Source: Paulinella micropora (taxonomy: Eukaryota; Cercozoa; Imbricatea; Euglyphida). Taken from it: a stretch of 64,000 nucleotides of DNA. How positions within the stretch are numbered: position 1 is the stretch's first letter; each line of letters starts with the position of its first letter. A model generated the notes under the pieces. The model saw only the letters and a list, made by a program, of their open reading frames with translations, made no database searches and was not told the origin of the DNA. The translations under genes and the position numbers were made by a program. The DNA lies in NCBI GenBank assembly GCA_009731375.1, contig BJOX01000047.1, positions 531,432 through 595,431 on the forward strand, read 5' to 3'. Positions 11,650 through 19,395 of the stretch are shown here, piece by piece.

Positions 11650-11994
11650 ATACACCCTAGATTACACCCACCACCACCAATCATAGAAGTAGATGGCGAA
11701 CTAACACCAGAACTGAAGAACCGCGTTTTGGATATTTTATTGAAGAGTGAAGAAAAAAAAGTAGAGCACGAATTGGAAGACAACTGGAATTGTTGTTGTA
11801 TAAAAAACAGACCGACTGATAGCAGACTTAATAAGTATCTGTTTCAAATGGGTATCATTATCGCCATTATTAACCTTTGTATCGTGAGGCTATCTGAAAA
11901 GAACTTACCGTGTGAGGTTGCTAACACTTATGTAGGTATTTTAACACTATTGATTAGTATTTGCCTTCCATCACCTTCTAGCTCAAAGAAATGA
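11650..11994 (+). CDS. Conserved two-helix membrane protein, start codon lost in A
   Basis: About 114 codons, homologous to 53229-53572 in element C. The C copy starts ATG CCA CCT; here that codon reads ATA (11650), so I mark the homologous start. A proline-rich beginning and a charged segment lead to NCCCIKNRPTD, then a membrane segment FQMGIIIAIINLCIV, a loop with CEVANTY, and a second membrane segment ending in PSPSSS. This Cys-rich, two-helix, PSP-ending layout recurs in polinton-like viruses and virophages as a small unnamed membrane protein. The last 12 bases overlap the convergent Cys-rich gene, an overlap kept in element C. Confidence 0.6.
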   Translation: MHPRLHPPPPIIEVDGELTPELKNRVLDILLKSEEKKVEHELEDNWNCCCIKNRPTDSRLNKYLFQMGIIIAIINLCIVRLSEKNLPCEVANTYVGILTLLISICLPSPSSSKK

Positions 11995-12238
11995 ACATTC
12001 ATACAAATGTATTTTATACCAAAAAGCATCACTTGAACATATTAAAGGTATAGCTTCATCAAAACTAACACACCAATCACTCATAGGTTTATAAGAGCAT
12101 TTAAATTTTGTTTCTATTCCTTTTTGAATACAATAAAGGCAACTTTCATTTTTTTTCTCGCTGACCCGTGAATAGAAATCACAGGCGGTCCGAGCGGAAA
12201 TATTATTAATAAAAAGTTTATTATTGTAAATATAAGCA
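11983..12238 (-). pseudogene. Small Cys-rich, possibly secreted protein
   Basis: About 80 codons read on the minus strand: ISARTACDFYSR, then KKNESC, IQKGIETKFKC, FDEAIPLIC and WYKIHLYECSFL before TGA at 11983. Element C carries the same protein at 52950-53240 with the cysteines and the C-terminal WYKIHLYECSFL conserved. A hydrophobic N-terminal stretch (IFTIINFLLII) precedes but is out of frame by one base (ATAAT where C has ATTAAT). Its ATG would overlap head-to-head with the gene starting at 12238. Conservation of this short protein between decayed copies suggests earlier selection. No family recognised. Confidence 0.55.
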
Positions 12239-12654
12239 TGACATCCGAAACGAAAACTTCAGCGATAGCTTATAACTACCAGAAGATACTTTTTATAAGC
12301 AAAGAATTTAAAAATAGTGAATTTTCTTTTGAAAAAAACATTCAGTTAAATTTCGCACCAAAAAGAATGAATTTGAAATCTGTATCTTACGGGTCTACAG
12401 CTGAAGAACCCAAACCTAGACTTCTTCATATGGACCGGATTGGTATAATCGCTTCATTTAACGACCTTGTATCACCATCAACAACAAATCTAGGATTTAA
12501 TTTAGGTATCATAAATTGGACTGACGGACAATACAGTTTTAAAGAGCTTAAATCAGACAATGGCGAAATGGAGACTGAGGACTTGGAACGAAGACTTGTT
12601 ATATGTTTGGAATTTTTAGGGTAAGCAGGGACACCCCACAACCAGCATTTATGA
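12238..12654 (+). pseudogene. Conserved element protein of unknown function
   Basis: Homologous to 52504-52920 (element C). Shared features: YNYQKILFIS or YKFQKIIFLS at the start, LLHMDRIGII / ILYMDRIGII in the middle, NLGIINWTDGQY and RLVICLEF near the end. The A copy stops at TAA 12622, where C has a longer end (to GTPYNPHFSDFW); the remaining matching codons run to about 12654. Predominantly beta-strand-like with no transmembrane helix. Its place between the membrane protein and the ATPase, in the virion-gene block, suggests a minor structural protein; inference. Confidence 0.55.
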
Positions 12655-12662
12655 TTTTTGGT

Positions 12663-12685
12663 GAAGCTTTTTTTAAAAAATGTTC
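12663..12685. promoter_or_regulatory. AT palindrome before the ATPase gene
   Basis: GAAGCTTTTTTT followed by AAAAAATGTTC, an imperfect inverted repeat of the gene-boundary family, between the previous gene's end and the ATPase start at 12698. Confidence 0.5.
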
Positions 12686-12697
12686 AAATATAGAGCG

Positions 12698-13523
12698 ATG
12701 GAAAAAATTAATAATGTAAAGGTGAAACCAGTTAAGCAAAACGGCGAAGGGGAAAAACTCGCAAAGGGTTACAAGTTATTCGATGAAGCCTTTGCCAATA
12801 TATTTTTGCTTGCCAGAAAAAAATCGGGGAAAACAACGGCGCTATTTGAAATCCTGAAACGAACGACTGACAGAAAGACACGCATTGTCATTATTGCCAG
12901 CACAATACATAAGGACCACATATACAAAGAAATGGTGAAGCACTTCAAGAAGAAGGGAAACCAAATGGCGATATACACATATTTGAAAACGGATGGGTAC
13001 AGTGTGATCGACTACGAGTTAGATAAGCTCAACAAACTCGATGAAGAGCAATAAGAAGGCGAAATTGTTCAGGATGGTAAAGATGAAGTAGAAAAGCCTA
13101 AGTTTCTTTATTTTGGAAAAGAGGAAAAGAAGAAGCAGGGACAAGCACCAGCAGAAAGACAGAGCAAACACATTACACCAGAAGTGTTTTTGTTCTTGAC
13201 GATCTTGGTAGCGGTTTGAGGGATAAGTCTGTGAGCGACTTGTGTAAAAAAAATAGGCATTATAAAAGTAAGGTGACTATGAGCTCGCAGTATCTTAACG
13301 ACCTACAGCATGAGGCAATTAAACAGCTGGACTACCTTCTTATTTTTCCTGGTCAGAGTGTTGATAAAATAGAACTCGTGTATAAGCATCTGGACCTCGG
13401 CTATGACCTTGAATACTTCATTGAAAAAGAAAGGTTTAACTTTTGTATGTGGATGTGGTGTCTGATGAATTACGAAAGAACTTCAATAATCGTTTTACCG
13501 ACTACGTCGATAGATGTAAGTAA
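12698..13523 (+). pseudogene. A32/FtsK-HerA-type DNA-packaging ATPase
   Basis: Packages the genome into the capsid. ATG 12698 (MEKINNVKVKP) is chosen because the upstream ATG at 12680 is not kept in element C. Walker A is LLARKKSGKTTAL (about residue 40; Ala in place of the first Gly, as allowed in A/GxxxxGKT), followed by IVIIASTIHKD. A premature TAA at 13052 (GAA in C) ends the first frame. After a frame change, the Walker B region is recognisable as VFVLDDLGSG, then MSSQYLNDL, PGQSVDKIELVYKHLDLGY; the homologous end is TAA 13521. Nonsense plus frameshift make this copy dead as read. Intact-order homologue: 51657-52473. Confidence 0.75.
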
Positions 13524-13559
13524 TTTTATTATTATTTATTTTTTTTCTATACAATATAC

Positions 13560-13906
13560 ATGCCAACATCACCAGTGATTATTTCACAACCAGCGGGATA
13601 CAATATTAGCTACAATCCAAGCCCAGTCAGTATGCCACAGAAAGGGCGAGCCCTTTCAAACCCAAATTTAGTAGGAGGAAGAAAGAAGAAGGGAAAAAAG
13701 AAACAAACAGGAGGCAAAGTTAATTGGGCGAAGGTCGGAAAAGCAATAGTGGATGCTAATAGGTTTATCAAGAAGAACCAATTTTGATTTCAAGGGGTGC
13801 TACTTTTCTCAGCGATGTCGGAGTGCCTTATGCGGACCGTGTAGCGAAGGCCGCGATGAAACAAGGATACGGCAAGCAACGAGGAGGAGCCGTTAAGTTT
13901 CGGTAA
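13560..13906 (+). pseudogene. Small basic, Gly/Lys-rich putative virion protein
   Basis: Starts MPTSPVIISQPAGYN, then a Lys-rich KKKGKKKQTGG segment, VNWAKVGKAIVDANRFIKKNQ, and a C-terminal GVPYADRVAKAA...GYGKQRGG. Two extra bases near 13783 shift the frame and a CAA-to-TAA change (13904) removes the last residues compared with element C (51262-51594). The A copy also contains an in-frame palindromic insert at 13640-13657. Small basic proteins ending in a GYGK/R-rich stretch are frequent in adenovirus-like and polinton-like particles as capsid-lining or DNA-condensing proteins; the family match is by general layout only. Confidence 0.5.
13640..13657. repeat. GC hairpin inserted in frame in the small basic gene
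   Basis: GAAAGGGC GA GCCCTTTC, a perfect palindromic hairpin. Around it the A protein reads PQKGRALSNPNLVGGRK where C reads PQAGGKK, so the segment is an insertion specific to this copy. The core resembles the GC hairpins at 45319-45336 and 47861-47880. Confidence 0.6.
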
Positions 13907-13968
13907 CCCCAACAGTGGATTTGTATTAAACTAAACTTTATATTAATTTTTTTCGCTAACAATATACG

Positions 13969-15014
13969 ATGACTGTAAAAAAACCGCGGAAGAAACCTAA
14001 ACAACGACCGCCGAGGATATACAGAACCAAAGACGGCCGACCATATATTAAAGTAAAAGGCAAACGAGCATATCTTAACTTTGGAAAGAAAACAAATGAC
14101 CTTTCCACACTTCAAATCGTTTAAATGTTTTTGAAATATATGGGGAAGACGGCAAAGAAGACCCCTACAAATCGGAAAGCACGCGAGAAAGTGGTTGTAT
14201 CCGACTTCAACCGTCTTGAATACGAGAACCGCAACCAGATACAAGACAACTTACAGAAAAAATATGAACTGATACAAAACGAGGAACAAAAAGAAAAGAA
14301 GAAAAGGGAAGAGATAGAAGAAGAAAAGAAGAGGTTGGAAATAAAAGATATTAAAGACTTTGAAGAGGAAGAAGAAGAAAAGAAAAGAAGGTAGAGGAAA
14401 GAGGATGCTGAAATGAAGGAAAGACAAAAAGAAAAGAAGATGACAATAGCAAAACTACAACGAATTAATATGGAATTAATAGAACATCAGAAAACTAACA
14501 ATCTTTTAACAATGCCTACGACACCACCACCCAAAAGGCCGAAAACACCGCAGTCTGCCAAAATAAAAGATGTAACCAAAGAAATGAAAGCCAAAGACTC
14601 AAAATACAGGCAAATAGAACGGGAAAAAATCGTTAATGAAATGATAGATAGTCGTAGAGTCAATCCGAAGCTAACTAATAAGGAAATAATAAATAAACTA
14701 GCAGAAAGAGGATTTATTATTCTTGTTATTAAATATGGCAAAAATAAGTCTAATTACAAAAATTCAATGAAACAGTTTCTTTACAATCACAAAACAACGG
14801 ACGGAATAAAAACACCAGCTGAGGGATGGGCTAGGTTTGGTGCTTGGTTTACTAAGAAAATAGCAACAAACAAAAAAAATAGCACCACCGCCATTTCCAC
14901 CAGCAGAAAGAAAAGAGCGAAAGGTAATAGGTTTAAATTCGCAATGACTTAAAAGAAAAAGAAGCGGAGGAGTTGAAAGCCCAGAACGGCTACGGCTTTG
15001 ACACATTCATTTAG
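13969..15014 (+). pseudogene. Protease gene remnant with the catalytic domain deleted
   Basis: In element C this locus encodes a long protein: basic N-terminal region, coiled-coil, helical middle, Q/P-rich linker and an adenain-type cysteine protease domain. Here the N-terminal part (MTVKKPRKKPKQR..., GRPYIKVKGKRAYLNFGKK), the coiled coil (14125-14394) and the middle domain (14413-14900) are present, but the sequence jumps from a Lys-rich stretch straight to KRAKGNRFKFA and the final NGYGFDTFI (to TAG 15012). The His, Asp and Cys segments (SHWIAVWVD, IYDPLA, TCGWHSIRF in C) are gone. A TAA at 14122 and a TAG at 14392 also interrupt it. The element therefore cannot make its own maturation protease from this gene. 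Confidence 0.75.
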
Positions 15015-15062
15015 CAGGGGCTTTCGTCCCCCGCATTGCGAAGCTATGCTTCTCAAAGCATA
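15014..15062. terminator. GC-rich hairpins at the protease-gene stop
   Basis: Directly on the stop codon: GCAGGGG, loop CTTTCGT, CCCCCGC (15014-15034), then GAAGCTATGCTTC (15040-15052) and TATGCTT CTCA AAGCATA (15045-15062). The first hairpin has a counterpart at the protease stop in element C (47861-47880). Likely transcription-end or polyadenylation hairpins. Confidence 0.5.
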
Positions 15063-15132
15063 CCCCCTGCGTTGTGGTAGGTAATTTAAACAAAAATATA
15101 TTTTTCATATATTACATAGTATTTTTGAGTTC

Positions 15133-15165
15133 GAAAGTGGTTTTTGTAAAAAAAAAAACACTTTC
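15133..15165 (+). promoter_or_regulatory. Hairpin abutting the penton start codon
   Basis: GAAAGTG (15133-15139) and CACTTTC (15159-15165) form a 7-bp stem with an A-rich 19-nt loop; the penton ATG begins at 15166. Upstream 15090-15120 is AT-rich with TATA-like sequence. Same placement as the 7-nt-loop hairpins elsewhere, different sequence and loop length. Confidence 0.5.
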
Positions 15166-15999
15166 ATGGAGTATAGAGGCGGACGAAGTTCCAACATGTA
15201 CTATGTCAATAGCAAAAATAGGATAAACGGAACGGACAGCGATTTTACTCACTCCATTGATATGAAATCGCTAGATAACCCAACACATTGTAAAATACTT
15301 CATATCTATGTGCCGAAATCGTATTATTCTGTGGCAAGTCCTTCTAACACTTTTACTCTGAGTGAAGATGGATATGAGGCACTCAATACGATACCCGAGT
15401 GCAACTACAAAATGAACAACTTAAAAAATAAGCTGGCCGAGGTGCTAACCGCAGACAGCCCCAACGACTACACATACACAGTCACGAGCAACAACACAAA
15501 CACCGACCCAGAAGACGGCAAGTTATTATTTACGGTAACGAACAATGGAGGCATGCCCCCCGAAGGGGGCACTCCACCTCCGGTGGAGCCTCAACCGAGA
15601 TTTATATTTGATGGTGAAACACGTATTCACGAAGTAATGGGTTTTGACAGCGACTCAACATACTTCTGTGCTAATAATACCCTTAGGTCTCCGAATGTCA
15701 TAATCTTGACTGGCGAAAAAACATTGTATCTACAAAGCGACCTCGTTGGGGAGGGCGATAATCAAGTATTACAGGAAATATACACTGCGAATAAAATCCC
15801 GTTCGGCTCTGTTATCTACGACGGCTCGGGTAGTGAATATGGAAAACGACTATTTACAAGCTCAAGCAATGTGTATCGGTTTTACTTAACTGACGAAAAC
15901 GACCAGCCCATTAACCTCAACGGGCTTGGTATTGTAATGACTTTGTTGATTTACAGAGAAACACAAATTACTTTAATTTTTTTTTACATCATTTTTTAG
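15166..15999 (+). CDS. Penton / minor capsid protein
   Basis: 277 codons, the cleanest capsid gene in element A. It starts MEYRGGRSSNMYYVNSKNRI, and the YYVNSKNR...SDFTHSID beginning is the usual N-terminus of polinton-like minor capsid (penton, single jelly-roll) proteins. Strands such as HCKILHIYVPKSYYSV and a final RFYLTDENDQPINLNGLG support a jelly-roll; no membrane segment. It would occupy the vertices of the icosahedral capsid. The homologue in C (46974-47786) is about 90% similar by eye; A has an extra in-frame Pro/Gly-rich insert at 15554-15588 made of two GC hairpins. The C-termini differ after IYRET. Confidence 0.75.
   Translation: MEYRGGRSSNMYYVNSKNRINGTDSDFTHSIDMKSLDNPTHCKILHIYVPKSYYSVASPSNTFTLSEDGYEALNTIPECNYKMNNLKNKLAEVLTADSPNDYTYTVTSNNTNTDPEDGKLLFTVTNNGGMPPEGGTPPPVEPQPRFIFDGETRIHEVMGFDSDSTYFCANNTLRSPNVIILTGEKTLYLQSDLVGEGDNQVLQEIYTANKIPFGSVIYDGSGSEYGKRLFTSSSNVYRFYLTDENDQPINLNGLGIVMTLLIYRETQITLIFFYIIF
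15554..15588. repeat. Two GC hairpins inserted in frame in the penton gene
   Basis: TGCCCCC CGAA GGGGGCA and CTCCACC TCC GGTGGAG stand back to back and encode the Pro/Gly-rich stretch MPPEGGTPPPVEP that the element C protein lacks (there GCIQPRF). Palindromic mini-insert of the GC-hairpin type. Confidence 0.6.
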
Positions 16000-16054
16000 T
16001 TTGTTAAAATCTAGGTAATTTAATTTAAACAAAAGTGAATATATATGAATAAAG

Positions 16055-16704
16055 ATGACAACAAGATATAAAAATGAAAAAATATATCGTATTGTTGGTG
16101 GAGAAGGAAAGCAATACGTAGGAAGCACTTGTATTCAATTGAGTAAGCGAATTTACCAACACAAACAACTAGCGAAAAGAAAACCTGAATATCCATTATA
16201 TCATATTTAAATAAGATAGGATGGGATAATGCACGTATTGTGCTCGTTGAAGAATATGAATGTAATAATAAAGAACAGTTGCTGTCGAGAGAGCAATATT
16301 GGATTGAACAATTAAAACCAGACCTAAATAAGCGGGATGCTGATGCTATATGCGAGCACGGAAAATATAGATATTATTGTGTCTCGTGTAATGAAAAAGG
16401 TATATGCGAGCACAAAAAAAGACAAGAACGGTGTATTGAATGTAAGGGTAGTCAATCTGCCAACATGAAAAAATAAAATCAAGATGTATTGAGTGTGGTG
16501 GTGGCGAAATCTGTAATCATCAAAAAGAAAAGATGGATGTATAGAATGTAAGCCGAGTAATTTTTGCGAACACAAAAAATAAGGGGAAATTGTGCTGAAT
16601 GTGGTGAATGGGAATGTAATGTGTGTAATATAAAACTAAGTAGCAGGAGGAATTTTAATAATCATATGATTTCAAAAAGATATATTAATAAGAGTAATAA
16701 TTAA
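16055..16704 (+). pseudogene. GIY-YIG endonuclease with CEH zinc repeats
   Basis: The N-terminus KIYRIVGGEGKQYVGST followed by LSKRIYQHK is a GIY-YIG nuclease domain (IYRI and YVGS carry the two signature tyrosines). A frame break at 16207 separates it from WDNARIVLVEEYEC and REQYWIEQLKPDLNK, the rest of the domain. Then come five tandem zinc-like repeats of the form C-x2-H-x7-C-x2-C (ICEHGKYRYYCVSC, ICEHKKRQERCIEC and so on), with two more frame breaks. Such CEH repeats occur with GIY-YIG nucleases in giant viruses. The gene lies between penton and MCP and is absent from the same place in element C, so it is probably a homing-type insertion. Confidence 0.7.
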
Positions 16705-16788
16705 TTTTAGAATTATTTTTTTTCTCGTATTATAATATATAACGACCTTTTGAAAAAAATTAAAAAAAAAAAAAAACAAGAAGACAAA

Positions 16789-18220
16789 ATGCCGACACTC
16801 TGGGGTGGGGAATTGGATTTCAGCAGGACTGACTACATCAGTGCTTAGTATCGTTGAATAAGCTTACCCCTCGTGAGGGTGCCGGAGCTATTACGATTAC
16901 TACTGCAGGAGGGCAGGAAAGCAACTTTGACCTTATCAGTCGTCCTTTTAACTTGGCTCGCTCTGTCTTGAGTTTTACTTGTTCTCCACCAGCAATCGCT
17001 GCGAACTATAACATGCTATATGGATTGCTTGGCTCCTATTAGATAAATTCAACTTCAAACCCGTAGCGGTGTTTATCTGTGTGATGTAAATGAAGTTGGT
17101 AATTTTACGAAAATTATTTGGAAGGCTGAAACTTCTATGAAGGACTTTCTGACACTTGAAAACCACGATAACGGAAGTGGTGCGGGATGTACGCTTCAAA
17201 AGTGTAATGCTGATAGTAAGATTAAGATCTCAACTTCAAAAATAGTAAAGGAGACTTTTAGAACAACAATGGTAGACTGTAATGATGATGTTGCCGCAGG
17301 TGTTAAGGCTATGTTTGGTGAGCCCGTTGTTAATGCCCGTCGCCACAATGACTTATGTATCGCGGATGGAACTGGACAACTCTCTGTCGTCAATGTCGCT
17401 TACAACGAGCCTAAGTATTTCTCTGGCGGTTCTATTACTTCTGCTGAGCCTGCCATCAGTGTTAAGATAAATCTTGATATGCTTTACAATACTATTTTCG
17501 CCCTTGATAAGACTATTATGTTTCCAGAGATTTTGAATATGCGTATTGTGTGGCAACAGACCCCTAAAATTTATTATTACAACAACGACCCCTTATCGAT
17601 TGCTGGCGAAGCCCTTGTTGCTGCAGCTGGTAATGTTTCAGTCACTAACCTTAACTTATTTTTGGCGGTGGAAACAAATCCTAATGTTATTCAATCAATT
17701 CAACAGAAGGTGGTGAGTGCTGAGGGTATGAGTTTTAGTATTGATTATCCTTATGTGTATAAAAATTATATTGCTCAATCTACCACACAGAACATTATTC
17801 TCCGCTTTGATAGAGGACACGGAAAAAGGTTGAAGAAATTTATCACACACTCCTTCACAACACCGAAAATAAGAATACCGCTTATGATACTGATAACAGA
17901 AATACTGCGAAAACTACCAGTTTCCTCACCAAACTTGACGGGGCACGACTTCAAGAATTTGAAATATATCCCGCTAGCTTTGAAGATTATATGTGCTTGA
18001 AACCTAAGCTTGAAGGTTCTGTTTTGATGAATTCAAATGTGTATCAATACAACTGGTTCGGTTGATACTTGGGATAATACCCGTCCGCTGTGGAGCAAAG
18101 ACCAAAATGAGATTAGCGGGCTTGACCTTTCCAATGAGAGGCTGGGAGTTCATTAGCACTACACAGAATAATGCTCATCAGCACGTAAGTGTAGATCACT
18201 CAGCGGGAGGTTCAGGTTAA
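16789..18220 (+). pseudogene. Major capsid protein (double jelly-roll type)
   Basis: Main shell protein. The N-terminus MPTLWGGELDFSRTDYIS is followed by TAG and a frame break at 16846, then by frames 16854-17042 and 17137-18000 (NKLTPREG, QESNFDLISRPFNLARS, LENHDNGSG, FALDKTIMFPEILN, RFDRGHGKRLKK), and a last part to TAA 18218. It aligns along its whole length with the element C gene (45370-46900); assignment rests on length (about 480 residues), beta-rich character and position after the penton gene, as in polinton-like viruses. No A-strand GC hairpin follows its stop, unlike in C. Confidence 0.7.
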
Positions 18221-18277
18221 GGCAAATATGATTACCATTTCGTAACCACTCCGCGGAAGCAAAAAAATACAAAGACT

Positions 18278-18553
18278 TTACAAGTACTTTTTCAATTCTT
18301 CCTTATTTCGACACCACGGCTGACGAACTAACCATTCAATATATGGCTTGTTAATCTTTGCGATGTCTTCTATTTTTTGCCTTTGTATTTACCGAAGTGA
18401 AATGTGTCTTTTGGTTGAGCATTTCTCTTTTCTTCAATCGCTTTTATTTCGTCGTGGATTACCTTTTGAACATCTTCCAACGAAAAGGATTTTTTTTTCA
18501 CCTTCAATGGAAAGTTTTTGGAACTTCTCGCACAGTCTTGTAAGGGTAGCCAT
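18278..18553 (-). pseudogene. Small GKYKGK-domain protein, A copy
   Basis: Starts MATLTRLCEKFQKLSIEGEKK, matching intact element D 62231-62488. The frame is lost after the A-rich run (near 18490), and stops follow, but the C-terminal EELKKYL end is recognisable. See the D copy for the domain description. Confidence 0.6.
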
Positions 18554-18685
18554 AGTAGGGTGGTATACGGTCTACGCCCGTAGGGTATATATAGGGCAAT
18601 ATAAAAATAAAAAATAATTAATTAATATATGAACCTTTTGATAAAGCTTCACCAAAACCGGAGGTGCGGAGGCGAAGTCTCCGCA
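18554..18685. promoter_or_regulatory. Divergent promoter: hairpin, AT palindrome, hairpin
   Basis: Lies between the head-to-head GKYKGK (-) and lipase (+) genes. In order: TACGG, 7-nt loop, CCGTA (18566-18582); TATA-like TATATATAGG; AT palindrome GAACCTTTTGATAAAGCTTC (18631-18650); CACCAAAACC; and hairpin TGCGGAG, loop GCGAAGT, CTCCGCA (18665-18685) touching the lipase ATG. The same order is found at 40399-40498, 43880-43979 and 62489-62602. Confidence 0.65.
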
Positions 18686-19372
18686 ATGAGTGAGTGAATT
18701 AAGTTTGTTAAGGCTTACTCAGCTAAGCATAATATAAGCTATGGTGAAGTATTGAAAAAGGCGAGCAAAGAATACAGGAAACAAAAAGGAGATAGTGCTA
18801 GTTTATCAGAGGATGTCTGTTTGTCTTCGTCGGACAGAAAGGGTTCTGACGGATGGAAGCCAGTCGCGAGCAAAGAAAAATCAACCGTATATGAAAAAGA
18901 TTGCAAAGCAATTGTGGCATTTAGAGGAAGTGCGGATAAGCGAGACTTACTCATCGATGTCGCATTGGTAAAGGGGGTGTTAAAGAAAACTCCGAGATAT
19001 AAAGAAGAGCAGAAGCTGGTTAATGACATCATAAAGAAATATGGTAATGATAATGTAGAGCTGACGGATCATAGTCTGGGAGGAACGATAGCAAAAGATT
19101 TAAGCCGACAGACTGGGGTAAGGGCTACAACATACAATAAAGGCAGTAGCACGAGAGACCTCATTGAAGGAGTAATTGACAGAGTAGCTATAAAGGTAAA
19201 CCCAAAAGGGAAGAGGGCGAAGACTGCGAAGCTAACGACGAACTACCGAACCGCATTTGACCCTGTTTCATTGCTGGGAGCGACTGCTGTAAATACTAAG
19301 TTAGTGAAACCGACGAGGGGTGTTCATACTATTAGAAGTTTCATAGGCAAAGGCAAAAAGACAAAAAAATAA
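18686..19372 (+). pseudogene. Class 3 (alpha/beta-hydrolase) lipase, A copy
   Basis: Aligns with the intact gene in C (39691-40399) over about 229 codons. Codon 4 is TGA where C and D have Trp (TGG), so it is cut near its start, and the nucleophile elbow reads DHSLGGT instead of GHSLGGT. The Ser of GxSxG is kept but the first Gly is lost. Upstream conserved blocks IVAFRGS and KRDLLIDVALVKG and downstream TGVRATTYNKGSSTRD are kept. Would hydrolyse lipid esters, perhaps membrane lipids during entry or release. Preceded by the start hairpin at 18665-18685. Confidence 0.75.
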
Positions 19373-19395
19373 ATTTTCTTTCATCATTTTTTCAT

